A stretch of DNA of 34,105 nt, taken from Paludibacteraceae bacterium (GTDB lineage Bacteria > Bacteroidota > Bacteroidia > Bacteroidales > Paludibacteraceae). The stretch covers positions 1-34,105 of the forward strand of contig JAILDU010000022.1 in assembly GCA_024689005.1 (NCBI GenBank), written 5' to 3'. The translations under genes were made by a program, and so were the position numbers. The notes below the pieces were generated by a model. That model was not told the origin of the DNA. It ran no database searches and saw only the letters and a list, made by a program, of their open reading frames with translations. Position 1 is the stretch's first letter; every line of letters starts with the position of its first letter. Shown here piece after piece: positions 7,387 through 16,510 of this stretch.

Positions 7387-10299
7387 TTACATGATAGCGT
7401 CGAAGAGCTCTTGAGTAGAGTTGAAGAGCTTAGCATTCGAAATCTTGGTTACCTTGCAACCGCACTTCTTCTCGATAGCCTTCAGGTCAATCTTCTTCGG
7501 GTCACCTGTGAGGATGATTGTAACCGGTTTGCCCTTGATATTGTCCTCATAGAACTTCTCGATATCAGCGAACTTAACTGCGTCAACAGTAGCTGCGTTA
7601 GCCTTGGCCGGATCCTCTTTGTAGCCGACGCGTTGCCAAAATTCATAAGCTTCTGCCTTTTCGCGCATAGATGGTTTAGCGGTCTGGTAAGATTGTTTTA
7701 TCTGCGCACGTATACCTTCTAAGTTTACGGAGTCTTTCGGCATGTTGGTCAAAATGTCCATGTATGTGCTAATAGCATCGGTTACTTTATCCGACTGAGT
7801 TCCTACATAGCCATAGAAGAAGCAATCCTTACCCGGCAACTGTGGTTTTCTATCAACACCATAAGCGGTATAAGCCATAGAGCGTTTCTCACGAATCTCG
7901 TACATGATGATGCCTGCGAATCCGCCGGACAAATAGAGGTTGAATGCACCAGACTGAACATCCGAAGCGATGTCATACGGACGTCCGTTGATGTAGAAAT
8001 AGATATCAGCCTGTTGTGCGTTGCTATTCGGGAGGAACAGAACGGTCGGCTTGTCATATTTCTGCATATCCTTAACGTACAGCGGTTTAGCCGATTTCAT
8101 ACCTTCGGTCAAAGGCAGTTCAGCGATGAGTTTGTCTTTCGGCAGCGAACCGCAGTAGGAGACATCGAGCGCATAGGAACGCGCCTCAGCGAGCAGCGAT
8201 TGAACCTTCGGCAGACCGAGACCCCAAATGTCAGCAAACGGAACTTCGTCCAAGTAGTCAGAGTTCTTGCCGTAGAGAGCATATTGCAGTAAAGCATTCT
8301 TCTGCACTGTCGGACGTTTCTGGCGGCTGAGACGGCTGTAGAAGATACTACCTTTAACTGCGTCCAACTGTTTCTGCTCCAGGTATGGCATCAACATCTG
8401 GCGATTAACGAGGTTCATGATTTTGTTCATGTTGCCGTCTTCGCCTGATATTCCAATATAGAAATAGGAGTCATCGCATCCATAATATACGCTTGCTCCA
8501 ACCTCCGCCATCATCTGCTTGAAGTCCTTACCTTCGGTAGCCGGGTTACCCATAATACCGGCGTTGTTCATCAGAGCAGCGGCAAACGGCAGCAGAGGCA
8601 TCTCGTGCTCACCGATACCGTAACGGAGGGTGAGAGTAAAGATGTCGTTCTTGTCATTCTTGGTATAGCGCAGTTTGACGTTGTCACCAATATTGCTGAT
8701 TTCAACATCGTTGAAGTCATTGAAAGTGCGTTTGATTTCCTCATGAGGTAACTGCTTGAAAGCCTTAGCGTACTCGGTCTCAGCGCGTGAAGGCTCAACC
8801 GGTTTGATATTCGGTTTCGGCAGTGTATTAGCTTTCATTGACTTAGAATTCTCATCAAATGAGAGGGTCATGCAAGGAGCGTCGAAATATTTCTTAGCCA
8901 CACGTACGATTTCCTCTTTGGTGAGATTCTGGATGCGCTCAGAACGGTTGATGTAATAATCGGTCGGTTTGCCATAGATAGCGGCATAAATCAATGCATT
9001 CAGTTTTGCATTAGCAGACTCCTCTTGGGTCTTAGAACTTTGTGCATACATTCGCTTTACGTTAGCAATGAGTGCATCGTCAATATCTCCGTTTTTGATT
9101 TTCTCGATTTCCTTCATGACGATAGCCTTGGTAGCCTTGTCCGACTCGAACATCTGCTGGTTGGCATCGTAGTAAGGAATAGCCTCAATCATGATACGTC
9201 CGGTGATACGGCGTGCATCGCTGTAAGCGTACACAGATGAAACGTCACCTTTGATGTTGAGTTTGTCGAGCAGACCGATTTGTCCGTTAGAGAGCAAGTT
9301 GCAGACAAAGCGCAGGGCATCCTCATCCGGGTCGCCGGCCTTAACACCATTGTAGATCCAGCAAACCTGCGGGTTGTAGCCGAGGTTGTAGTGCTTGGAC
9401 GGATTGCCTGCGAACGATACTTCCGGATAAGAAGGACGCTCCGGCAGAGTTTTTGCCTGCAGGCGAGAGAAAGTCTCCTGGATCATCGGTTTAGCCTTCT
9501 CGGTATCGAAGTCACCGACCAGGACAAGTGTCATATTGTTAGGCACATACCAGGTCTCGAAGAACTTGATCAGTTTGCTGAGGCTCGGGTTCTTGAGGTG
9601 CTCCGGCAGACCGATAATGTCGCGCTCGTACGGGCAGCCTTTGAAGATATCAGTACGAATCTGTTTCTCAACCTGCGAAGAGAGGTCATTGGCGTACATA
9701 TTGTACTCCTCGAACACGTTCTCCAACTCAGCTTGGAAAGTACGGAAAACCGGGTTGATGAGTCGCTCGGAAGAAATGTTCAGCCAGCGATACATCTCAG
9801 CAGCAGGGAAGTTGCTGTAGTAAATAGTTTGGTCGTACGAAGTACCTGCGTTGAGTCCTGTAGCACCGATGAGATCGTGCAGAACGAAGAAGTCTTCGAG
9901 CGAAGACACCTTAGACTGGCGAATAGAAGCTTCGTTGATTTGTGTAGCCAATTGTTCGCGTACCTTAGCATCCGTAGCAGCGCAGTACTGATCGTACAGA
10001 GCGATAATAGAATCGTAGATGGGTTTTTCTGCTTCCCAACTCAAAGCACCAATCTTCTGAGTACCCTTGAAGAGCATATGCTCCAAGTAATGCGCCAAAC
10101 CGGTATAATCAGCCGGTTCGTCAATGGCGCCAGCGCGCACAACAACGTATCCGGCTACATCCGGTTCGTTGTGATCTTCCCACAGCATAACTGTGAGACC
10201 ATTGTCCAACTTGTACTCAGTCAATCCCTCTCGGGTTAACGCTGAGCACATAGCGATGCCGCCTACAAGCAGCAATGCGCTAAGTAAAATCTTTTTCAT
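7387..10299 (-). CDS. Secreted M16-family zinc metallopeptidase (pitrilysin-like)
   Basis: This 970-residue protein carries two M16 peptidase halves. The zinc motif HxxEH is HYLEH at residues 70-74 in the N-terminal half, and the third ligand is probably a Glu in ELENVFEEYN (191-200). The second half (from about residue 520) has the M16 fold signature but no HxxEH, as usual for the inactive partner domain. An N-terminal signal peptide (MKKILLSALLLVGGIAMCSA) suggests export to the periplasm or outer membrane; Cys18 is preceded by Met, so a lipobox is not convincing. Length fits large M16B enzymes. The gene precedes era. No clear promoter was found; a TATTTTTG box near 10400 lacks a good -33 element. 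A phased repeat array lies 130-260 bp upstream. Confidence 0.9.
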   Translation of the reverse strand: MKKILLSALLLVGGIAMCSALTREGLTEYKLDNGLTVMLWEDHNEPDVAGYVVVRAGAIDEPADYTGLAHYLEHMLFKGTQKIGALSWEAEKPIYDSIIALYDQYCAATDAKVREQLATQINEASIRQSKVSSLEDFFVLHDLIGATGLNAGTSYDQTIYYSNFPAAEMYRWLNISSERLINPVFRTFQAELENVFEEYNMYANDLSSQVEKQIRTDIFKGCPYERDIIGLPEHLKNPSLSKLIKFFETWYVPNNMTLVLVGDFDTEKAKPMIQETFSRLQAKTLPERPSYPEVSFAGNPSKHYNLGYNPQVCWIYNGVKAGDPDEDALRFVCNLLSNGQIGLLDKLNIKGDVSSVYAYSDARRITGRIMIEAIPYYDANQQMFESDKATKAIVMKEIEKIKNGDIDDALIANVKRMYAQSSKTQEESANAKLNALIYAAIYGKPTDYYINRSERIQNLTKEEIVRVAKKYFDAPCMTLSFDENSKSMKANTLPKPNIKPVEPSRAETEYAKAFKQLPHEEIKRTFNDFNDVEISNIGDNVKLRYTKNDKNDIFTLTLRYGIGEHEMPLLPFAAALMNNAGIMGNPATEGKDFKQMMAEVGASVYYGCDDSYFYIGISGEDGNMNKIMNLVNRQMLMPYLEQKQLDAVKGSIFYSRLSRQKRPTVQKNALLQYALYGKNSDYLDEVPFADIWGLGLPKVQSLLAEARSYALDVSYCGSLPKDKLIAELPLTEGMKSAKPLYVKDMQKYDKPTVLFLPNSNAQQADIYFYINGRPYDIASDVQSGAFNLYLSGGFAGIIMYEIREKRSMAYTAYGVDRKPQLPGKDCFFYGYVGTQSDKVTDAISTYMDILTNMPKDSVNLEGIRAQIKQSYQTAKPSMREKAEAYEFWQRVGYKEDPAKANAATVDAVKFADIEKFYEDNIKGKPVTIILTGDPKKIDLKAIEKKCGCKVTKISNAKLFNSTQELFDAIM

Positions 10300-10429
10300 A
10301 ACTTACTGTAATTTGTTGTTAATAATAATTGTTTATTAATAACTCCTTTGTTTGTTGTTTGTATTATCTTCTTTGTTTGTTATCTTAGCCACAAAAATAG
10401 TGCCAAGATGCTTGTTCCGTTCGTTTTGT

Positions 10430-10561
10430 AGTGGCTCAAGAGTGGCTTAAGAGTCGCTAAATAACCTAGGTATAACCTAGGTATCACCTAGGAATCACCT
10501 AGGTCGCTTTCGTAATCAACAGCGAACTCACCCGATATAACCCCGATACGATCTCGATCAG
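10430..10561. repeat. 11-bp phased repeat array A (12 units)
   Basis: Twelve consecutive 11-bp units fill the gap between tdh and the M16 peptidase gene. Units 1-3 (from 10430) are of the AGTGGCTCAAG type. Units 4-7 contain CCTAGG at 10465, 10476, 10487 and 10498. Units 8-9 are degenerate. Units 10-12 contain CGAT at 10533, 10544 and 10555. All spacings are exactly 11 bp, and the phase is kept across the block changes. The rest of 10300-10604 is AT-rich sequence with two copies of CTTTGTTTGTT (10346 and 10371) and no gene. Confidence 0.9.
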
Positions 10562-10604
10562 GCCACGGATGGCTAACACACTTGGTGGTTCGCCATTCTA
10601 TGCC

Positions 10605-11630
10605 TTACCATTCCAATAACACTTTGCCGCATTGACCGCTGACCATGATATCGAATCCTTTTTGGAAGTCATCGAAGTGGAAGCGGTGTGTGATGACGGG
10701 CGAGAGGTCGAGTCCTCCGAGCAACATCTGCTCCATCTGATACCAAGTCTCCCACATGCGGCGTCCGGTGATACCCTTGATAGTGAGGGCATTGAAGATG
10801 ACGTCAGACCAGTTGACCTGTGTCTCGGACGGCAGGATGCCGAGTTGCGCGATATTGGCACCCTTGTACATGTGCTCGATCATATCGTTGAAGGCAGCGG
10901 GTGCTCCGGACATCTCCAGTCCCACATCGAATCCCTTGATACCGAGCGTTTTCATTGCGCCCTCCACCGTTTCGCCTTTGCTGCCATCGACGGTGAGCGT
11001 GGCGCCCATCTTCTTGGCAATCTCGAGTCGTAGCGGGTTGATGTCGGTAACGACGATATGTTTGGCGCCGGCGTAACGGCAAATACCTGCGGCCATCGTG
11101 CCGATGAGTCCTGCTCCGGTAATGAGAACATCTTCTCCTAAGAGCGGGAAGGCGAGAGCGGTGTGCGTAGCGTTGCCGAACGGATCCATGATGGCTGCAA
11201 AATCGTCGGGAATAGACGGGTGCAGTTTGACCACATTGGACTCCGGAATGGTCACGTATTCAGCGAAACAGCCATCCTTGCCCATGATGCCGACAGAGAT
11301 AGTATTCTCGCACACATGTCCCATGCCTCGGCGGCAGTTACGGCAATGTCCGCAGACGATATGTCCTTCGGCCGTGACGCGTTCGCCAACCTTGATATTG
11401 CGCACGCCCGGTCCTATTTCTGCCACTTCGCCGACGAACTCATGCCCCATGGTGTACGGCGGTCGGCAATGGGCTTGCGACCATGCGTCCCACTTGTACA
11501 TATGGAGGTCGGTGCCGCAAATGGCGGCCTTTTTGACCTTGATAAGTACGTCGTTGACTCCGACTTCCGGCATCGGTACATCTTCCATCCAGATGCCGGG
11601 TTTAGCGTATCTTTTGACAAGAGCTTTCAT
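10605..11630 (-). CDS. tdh: L-threonine 3-dehydrogenase
   Basis: This 341-residue zinc-dependent medium-chain dehydrogenase oxidises L-threonine to 2-amino-3-ketobutyrate with NAD+. The length equals that of the E. coli enzyme. Catalytic zinc ligands are Cys38 (in AICGTDLH) and His63-Glu64 (GHEF). Structural zinc ligands are Cys93, Cys96, Cys99 and Cys107 (CGHCRNCRRGMGHVC). The NAD-binding turn is in the Rossmann segment ITGAGLIGTMAAGI. The start ATG at 11630 overlaps the kbl stop (ATGA), showing translational coupling with the next enzyme of the pathway. A longer open frame to 11678 would run into kbl and was rejected. No hairpin-plus-T terminator is evident downstream. Confidence 0.97.
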   Translation of the reverse strand: MKALVKRYAKPGIWMEDVPMPEVGVNDVLIKVKKAAICGTDLHMYKWDAWSQAHCRPPYTMGHEFVGEVAEIGPGVRNIKVGERVTAEGHIVCGHCRNCRRGMGHVCENTISVGIMGKDGCFAEYVTIPESNVVKLHPSIPDDFAAIMDPFGNATHTALAFPLLGEDVLITGAGLIGTMAAGICRYAGAKHIVVTDINPLRLEIAKKMGATLTVDGSKGETVEGAMKTLGIKGFDVGLEMSGAPAAFNDMIEHMYKGANIAQLGILPSETQVNWSDVIFNALTIKGITGRRMWETWYQMEQMLLGGLDLSPVITHRFHFDDFQKGFDIMVSGQCGKVLLEW

Positions 11631-12817
11631 TTCAGTACTGCGAGTTTTTTGCCAACTTTGGTGAAGGCAGCGATACATTTATCCAGTTGTTCGCGTGTGT
11701 GCGCAGCGCTCACCTGTACGCGAATGCGGGCCTGACCTTTCGGTACGACGGGATAGTAGAAGCCGGTGACGTAGATGCCTTCTTCCTGCAATGCGGCAGC
11801 GAACTCCTGGCTGAGGCGCGCGTCGTAGAGCATAACGGCACAGATAGCAGACTGGGTGGGTTTGATGTCAAATCCGGCAGCCTTCATCTTCTCTACGAAA
11901 TAGGCAGTATTCTCATGCAAGCGGTCTTGCAGTTCGTTGCTGCGGGTGAGGATCTCAAAGGTTTTGATACCGGCTGCAGCAATCATCGGCGGGATAGAGT
12001 TGGAGAAGAGATAAGGACGGCTGCGTTGACGAAGCATGTCGATGATCTCTTTCTTGCCGGTGGTGAATCCTCCGACCGAACCGCCGAAGGCCTTGCCGAG
12101 CGTACCGGTGATGATCTCTACCTTGCCTCGCAGGTTGTACAGTTCGGTCACGCCGTGTCCGGTCTTTCCTACCACGCCGGCCGAGTGCGACTCATCCACC
12201 ATGACGAGGGCATTGTACTTGCGAGCCAACTCATATATCTTATCCAGCGGGCACACATTGCCGTCCATCGAGAAGACACCGTCAGTAGCGATGATACGGA
12301 AACGCTGTGCCTGTGCGGCTTTCAGTTTTTCCTCGAGGTCAGCCATGTCGCCGTTAGCATAACGATAGCGCACAGCCTTGCACAAGCGCACACCATCGAT
12401 GATGGAGGCATGGTTGAGTGCATCGGAGATGATGGCATCCTCGTCGGTCAGCAACGGTTCGAACAAACCGCCGTTAGCATCGAAGCATGCAGCGTAGAGG
12501 ATAGTGTCTTCGGTGCCGAAGAAATCAGAGATAACACGTTCCAACTCCTTGTGCGTATCTTGCGTACCGCAAATGAAGCGCACCGAGGCCATGCCATAAC
12601 CGCGGGCATCCATTCGATCCTTGGCTGCCTGAATCAATTCGGGATTGTCGGCGAGTCCAAGATAGTTGTTGGCGCAGAAATTGATCACATCCTTGCCTCC
12701 GGCCACTTGGATACCGGAGGACTGAGGAGTGATAATCACGCGTTCATTCTTATATAGGCCTGCGTCCTTGATTTCTTGCAAGGCAGACTGCAGGTGTTTT
12801 TGAAAATCGGTGTACAT
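11627..12817 (-). CDS. kbl: 2-amino-3-ketobutyrate CoA ligase (glycine C-acetyltransferase)
   Basis: This 396-residue PLP enzyme of the alpha-oxoamine synthase family converts 2-amino-3-ketobutyrate and CoA to glycine and acetyl-CoA. The PLP lysine is K242 in GTLGKAFGG. DESHSAGVVG (208-217) holds the Asp that contacts the PLP ring nitrogen. NFCANNYLGLA near residue 47 is the usual family start. Its product pathway partner tdh follows with a 4-bp overlap, which makes functional pairing certain. Upstream (12818-12950) there is no recognisable promoter, only an 8-bp CTAG repeat and the triplicated gdhA tail, so it may depend on readthrough from gdhA. Confidence 0.97.
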   Translation of the reverse strand: MYTDFQKHLQSALQEIKDAGLYKNERVIITPQSSGIQVAGGKDVINFCANNYLGLADNPELIQAAKDRMDARGYGMASVRFICGTQDTHKELERVISDFFGTEDTILYAACFDANGGLFEPLLTDEDAIISDALNHASIIDGVRLCKAVRYRYANGDMADLEEKLKAAQAQRFRIIATDGVFSMDGNVCPLDKIYELARKYNALVMVDESHSAGVVGKTGHGVTELYNLRGKVEIITGTLGKAFGGSVGGFTTGKKEIIDMLRQRSRPYLFSNSIPPMIAAAGIKTFEILTRSNELQDRLHENTAYFVEKMKAAGFDIKPTQSAICAVMLYDARLSQEFAAALQEEGIYVTGFYYPVVPKGQARIRVQVSAAHTREQLDKCIAAFTKVGKKLAVLK

Positions 12818-12835
12818 ATTTTTTCTATTTTACCA

Positions 12836-12860
12836 GACGACTAGATGACTAGACAACTAG
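12836..12860. repeat. 8-bp GACTAGAT tandem repeat
   Basis: CTAG occurs at 12841, 12849 and 12857 with 8-bp spacing in GACTAGAT, GACTAGAC and AACTAGTT units. It lies between the gdhA tail repeats and kbl. It looks like intergenic filler. Confidence 0.7.
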
Positions 12861-12971
12861 TTATATGATTCCTTGTTCGGTAACAAAATTACCTTGAACA
12901 ATGCATCAAATGATTCCTTGCTCAAAAGCTTAAAACCTTGAGCAGCTGCATCAAATGATGCCCTGCTCAAG
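12861..12971 (-). repeat. 45-bp tandem triplication of the gdhA stop region
   Basis: Read on the minus strand, the last codons of gdhA (Glu-Gln-Gly-Ile-Ile-stop) recur at exact 45-bp intervals; the stop codons are at 12951, 12906 and 12861. All three copies are in the same frame. Each copy is also self-complementary: around the true stop TTGAGCAG and CTGCTCAA enclose the palindrome GCATCATTTGATGC; the middle copy has TTGAGCAA/TTGTTCAA; the last has GGTAA/TTACC. The set probably acts as the gdhA transcript end. Confidence 0.85.
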
Positions 12972-14294
12972 CATCGCAGTAGCAACCTTCATAAAGCCGG
13001 CGATGTTGGCGCCCTTGACGTAGTCGATATGGCCATCCGGTTGGCGTCCAAAGCGAACACATTGCTCGTGGATGGACTCCATGATATGATGCAGGCGATC
13101 GTCCACTTCTGCAGCTTTCCAGCTGAGGTGCTCTGCGTTCTGAGTCATCTCGAGGCCGGAAGTGGCTACGCCTCCTGCGTTGACTGCCTTGCCCGGCGCA
13201 AAGAGCACCTTGTTGCTTTGGAAATAGTGAATAGCTCCCGGTTGGCAGCCCATATTACTTACCTCGCAGCAGCACCAGCAGCCGTTCTTCTTCAGTTCCT
13301 TGGCATCCTCTTCGCTCAACTCGTTCTGGAAGGCGCACGGCAGGGCAATGTCGCACGGCACGGACCATGCCTTCTTGCCTTCGCTGAATTGGCAATCCTT
13401 CGGGAACTTGTCAGCCATGTCTTGTACTTTATTGCGGTTCGATGCACGCATAACGAGCATGTAATCGATCATCTCTTTGGTGATACCTTTAGGAATAGCT
13501 ACTACGCCGTCCGGTCCGGAGATAGCCACTACTTTGGCGCCGAGTTCAACAGCCTTGGTGGCTGCGCCCCAAGCCACATTGCCGAAGCCGGAGATGGCAA
13601 CTGTCTTACCTTTGATATCTTTGCCTGCTTCGTGCAGCAGATGTTGCGTGAAGTAGAGTGCGCCGAAACCTGTTGCTTCGGGACGGAGGATGGAGCCTCC
13701 CCATGTCATTCCTTTGCCGGTGAGCACGCCGGTGTGGTATTCGCGTGCGAGCTTCTGGTACATGCCGTTTAGGAATCCTATTTCGCGTCCGCCGACACCC
13801 ACGTCGCCGGCAGGTATGTCCTGGTCAGGACCGATGCAACGCCATAGTTCCAGCATGAAGGCCTGGCAGAAACGCATGATCTCGGCATCGGATTTGCCGA
13901 CCGGATCAAAGTCCGAACCACCCTTAGCACCGCCCATCGGCAGCGTGGTGAGCGCGTTCTTGAATGTCTGCTCAAAGCCCAAGAACTTCAGCATAGACGG
14001 CGTAACGGCACGGTGGAAACGCAAGCCTCCCTTGTACGGGCCGATAGCCGAATTGAATTGTACACGGTAACCAAGGTTGGTCTGCACTTCGCCTTGGTCG
14101 TCTATCCACGTTACGCGGAACGTAAAGATACGGTCGGGCTCTACCATTCGCTCGACGATTTTAGCTTCTTCAAACTCTGGGTGCTGGTTATACACCTCTT
14201 CGATAGACTCCAATACTTCCTGTACGGCCTGCAGATACTCTGCTTCGCCCGGATGTTTTGCCGCAAGTTGCGACATGATAGTTTGTACTTTCAT
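12951..14294 (-). CDS. gdhA: NADP-type glutamate dehydrogenase
   Basis: This 447-residue enzyme interconverts 2-oxoglutarate plus ammonia and glutamate; the length matches hexameric small-type GDHs such as E. coli GdhA. Substrate-binding segments are GPYKGGLRFH (85-94) and PMGGAKGGSDFDP (119-131), with the catalytic Lys at 125. The C-terminal nucleotide-binding domain shows AISGFGNVAWGAA. Co-factor choice (NADP) is inferred from overall family resemblance. Transcription starts from a clear promoter at 14344-14374 that is embedded in the terminator of uvrB. The 3' end is unusual: stop codon and flanks are triplicated with a 45-bp period. Confidence 0.97.
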   Translation of the reverse strand: MKVQTIMSQLAAKHPGEAEYLQAVQEVLESIEEVYNQHPEFEEAKIVERMVEPDRIFTFRVTWIDDQGEVQTNLGYRVQFNSAIGPYKGGLRFHRAVTPSMLKFLGFEQTFKNALTTLPMGGAKGGSDFDPVGKSDAEIMRFCQAFMLELWRCIGPDQDIPAGDVGVGGREIGFLNGMYQKLAREYHTGVLTGKGMTWGGSILRPEATGFGALYFTQHLLHEAGKDIKGKTVAISGFGNVAWGAATKAVELGAKVVAISGPDGVVAIPKGITKEMIDYMLVMRASNRNKVQDMADKFPKDCQFSEGKKAWSVPCDIALPCAFQNELSEEDAKELKKNGCWCCCEVSNMGCQPGAIHYFQSNKVLFAPGKAVNAGGVATSGLEMTQNAEHLSWKAAEVDDRLHHIMESIHEQCVRFGRQPDGHIDYVKGANIAGFMKVATAMLEQGII

Positions 14295-14343
14295 TGTAGT
14301 ATAATAGATTTAAAAGAAAAATGGTCTATTACAAAATCGCCTG

Positions 14344-14374
14344 CAAAATTACTAAAAAAAAATGATACACACAA
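14344..14374 (-). promoter_or_regulatory. gdhA promoter, overlapping the uvrB terminator
   Basis: On the minus strand, TTG (14374-14372), a 20-bp spacer with a 9-T run, and TAatTTTG (14351-14344) match the Bacteroidetes consensus. The -33 box lies in the loop of the hairpin 14363-14386, and the T run is the spacer. Confidence 0.8.
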
Positions 14375-14386
14375 TAGTGTATATCA
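14354..14386 (-). terminator. uvrB terminator hairpin with T run
   Basis: ATACAC (14365-14370) pairs with GTGTAT (14377-14382), flanked by TG/CA. On the minus strand it is followed by nine T (14362-14354). It lies 35 bp beyond the uvrB stop. Confidence 0.7.
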
Positions 14387-14420
14387 CTTTTATGAATTAT
14401 TAATTCATTTTTTCTTCATT

Positions 14421-16439
14421 TTATGCATCCATAGCTTGCAGTCGGTTGGTCATTTCAAGCCATTCATCGCGCAGTCGGGCAGCCATATCAAAGTCAAGTG
14501 CCTTGGCTGCGGCCAACATCTGTTTACGCTTGTTTTCGATAGCTTTGTTGAGCGATTTGGTGTCCATTCGTTGCCAATCGGCCGTCTTCCAACTCTCGCG
14601 AATAGCTGCTTCAACGCGGCGTTTCTCCTCTTCCGGATCTTGATACAAACCGGCCAATGCCGAGGTGTTGATGTCCTTTTTGATAGCCGTCGGAGTGATG
14701 CCGTGTTCTGCGTTGTAGCGCATCTGGATAGCGCGTCGGCGGTTGGTCTCGTCAATGGTGGCTTGCATGGCGGGAGTTATCTTGTCGCCGTAGAGTATAG
14801 CCTTGCCGTGCACATGGCGTGCCGCGCGTCCTACGGTCTGTGTGAGCGAGCGTTTGTCGCGCAGGAAGCCCGTCTTGTCGGCATCGAAGATAGCCACCAG
14901 GCTCACTTCCGGCAAGTCCAATCCCTCGCGCAACAGGTTGACTCCCACCAATACATCGTACTCGCCTTTGCGCAGATTCTCCATGATCTTAACGCGCTCA
15001 ATAGTGTCTATGTCCGAGTGTATATATGCCGATTGCACTCCGTAACGACGCAGATACTCGTCCACCTCTTCTGCCATGCGTTTGGTGAGTGTGGTGACGA
15101 GCACTCGTTCGTCTCGATGGATGCGCGTACGTATCTCGTCCATCAGGTCATCAATCTGATTCTCAGTGGGTCGCACGTCTATCTCCGGATCCAGCAATCC
15201 GGTGGGGCGAATGAGTTGGTCGATGACTATTCCTTCACTCTTGTTCAACTCATATTCATCCGGAGTGGCCGAGACGTATATCGCTTGTCCGATTTTGGAC
15301 TCAAACTCATCGAACTTCAGCGGGCGGTTGTCTCGCGCTGCGGGCAGGCGAAAACCATATGAGATGAGGTTGTCCTTACGCGCTTTGTCACCGCCGTACA
15401 TACCGCGAATCTGCGGAACGGTTACGTGGCTCTCATCCACCACAAGCAGCATGTCTTTGGGGAAATAATCGAGCAGGCAATAGGGTGGAGTACCTTCCTC
15501 GCGGCCATCGAAATAGCGGCTGTAGTTCTCCACTCCCGAGCAGTAACCCAACTCGTCCAACATCTCCAAATCATATTTGACACGCTCCTCTATGCGCTTG
15601 GCGTACAGTTCTTCGCCTATGCCGATGAAATACTCAATTTGCTTGTCCAGATCGATTTTTATCTGTTCCTTGGCGGCTGCTATTCGTTCGGGCGAAGTGA
15701 GGAAGATAGTGGCCGGACTTAGGTTGTAGTGTTCAAAGGTCTCCAACGTCTGCATCGTCAGAGGATGCAGGGTGAGAATGTTGTCTATCTCATTGCCGAA
15801 GAACTCTATGCGCAAGATGTAATCCGCATAAGGAATGGCAATATCCACCGTGTCGCCTTTCACGCGAAAGCGTCCGCGCGACAACTCTACGTCGTTGCGT
15901 ACATATTGTGCTCCCACCAGTTGTTTGAGCAGAGCGTCCATGCTGATTGTCTGTCCGCGCTCTATGTGTATTGTGTTGGCAGAGAAGTCCTGCGGGCTGC
16001 CCAAACCGTATATGCAACTGACCGACGAGACAATAATCACATCCCTGCGGCCACTCAGCAGAGCAGCCAGGGCAGACAGACGCAACTTGTCAATCTCTTC
16101 GTTGATACTCAGATCCTTATCTATATAGGTGTCCGTGCTCGGTATGTACGCTTCCGGCTGGTAATAATCGTAGTACGAGACAAAATACTCAACGGCATTG
16201 TGCGGGAAGAACGCCTTCATCTCCGAGTACAATTGGGCTGCCAGTGTTTTGTTGTGGCTCATGATCAGCGTCGGCCTGTTTACTTCGGCTATCACATTGG
16301 CCACGGTGAAGGTCTTACCGCTACCTGTAACACCCAATAGTACTTGAGCCGGCGCACCCGCACGCAATCCGTCCACCAACGAGGATATCGCTTGCGGCTG
16401 GTCACCGGTTGGTTTATATGCACTCTCTAATTGAAACAC
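14421..16439 (-). CDS. uvrB: Excinuclease ABC subunit B
   Basis: This 672-residue helicase-like protein is the damage-verification subunit of nucleotide excision repair; it loads from UvrA2B onto DNA and recruits UvrC. Walker A GVTGSGKT is at 36-43. The beta-hairpin that clamps DNA is the YYDYYQPEAY region near residue 90-105. Helicase motifs continue with VDESH, SATP, and GVNLLREGLD. The C-terminal UVR domain that contacts UvrC is marked by IENKRKQMLAAAKALDFDMAA. Length is normal. A promoter with perfect spacing lies 23 bp upstream. No SOS (LexA-type) box is evident to my eye, though the LexA motif of this group is not known to me. Confidence 0.98.
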   Translation of the reverse strand: MFQLESAYKPTGDQPQAISSLVDGLRAGAPAQVLLGVTGSGKTFTVANVIAEVNRPTLIMSHNKTLAAQLYSEMKAFFPHNAVEYFVSYYDYYQPEAYIPSTDTYIDKDLSINEEIDKLRLSALAALLSGRRDVIIVSSVSCIYGLGSPQDFSANTIHIERGQTISMDALLKQLVGAQYVRNDVELSRGRFRVKGDTVDIAIPYADYILRIEFFGNEIDNILTLHPLTMQTLETFEHYNLSPATIFLTSPERIAAAKEQIKIDLDKQIEYFIGIGEELYAKRIEERVKYDLEMLDELGYCSGVENYSRYFDGREEGTPPYCLLDYFPKDMLLVVDESHVTVPQIRGMYGGDKARKDNLISYGFRLPAARDNRPLKFDEFESKIGQAIYVSATPDEYELNKSEGIVIDQLIRPTGLLDPEIDVRPTENQIDDLMDEIRTRIHRDERVLVTTLTKRMAEEVDEYLRRYGVQSAYIHSDIDTIERVKIMENLRKGEYDVLVGVNLLREGLDLPEVSLVAIFDADKTGFLRDKRSLTQTVGRAARHVHGKAILYGDKITPAMQATIDETNRRRAIQMRYNAEHGITPTAIKKDINTSALAGLYQDPEEEKRRVEAAIRESWKTADWQRMDTKSLNKAIENKRKQMLAAAKALDFDMAARLRDEWLEMTNRLQAMDA

Positions 16440-16461
16440 TTCTTCTTTTTTAAAACGACTG

Positions 16462-16492
16462 CAAAAGTACTATATTTTTTTTGAATATACAA
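16462..16492 (-). promoter_or_regulatory. uvrB promoter
   Basis: On the minus strand, TTG (16492-16490), a 20-bp spacer with an 8-A run, and TActTTTG (16469-16462). Confidence 0.85.
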
Positions 16493-16510
16493 GACTTTGT
16501 GCAAAAATGA

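Noticed and set aside
9280..10239. 319-codon open frame opposite the M16 peptidase
   Set aside because: Antisense shadow of a gene whose zinc motif and signal peptide are clear.
14013..15362. 449-codon open frame on the plus strand, opposite uvrB and the start of gdhA
   Set aside because: It runs antisense across two clear genes and has no recognisable motif; long antisense frames are common opposite conserved genes.
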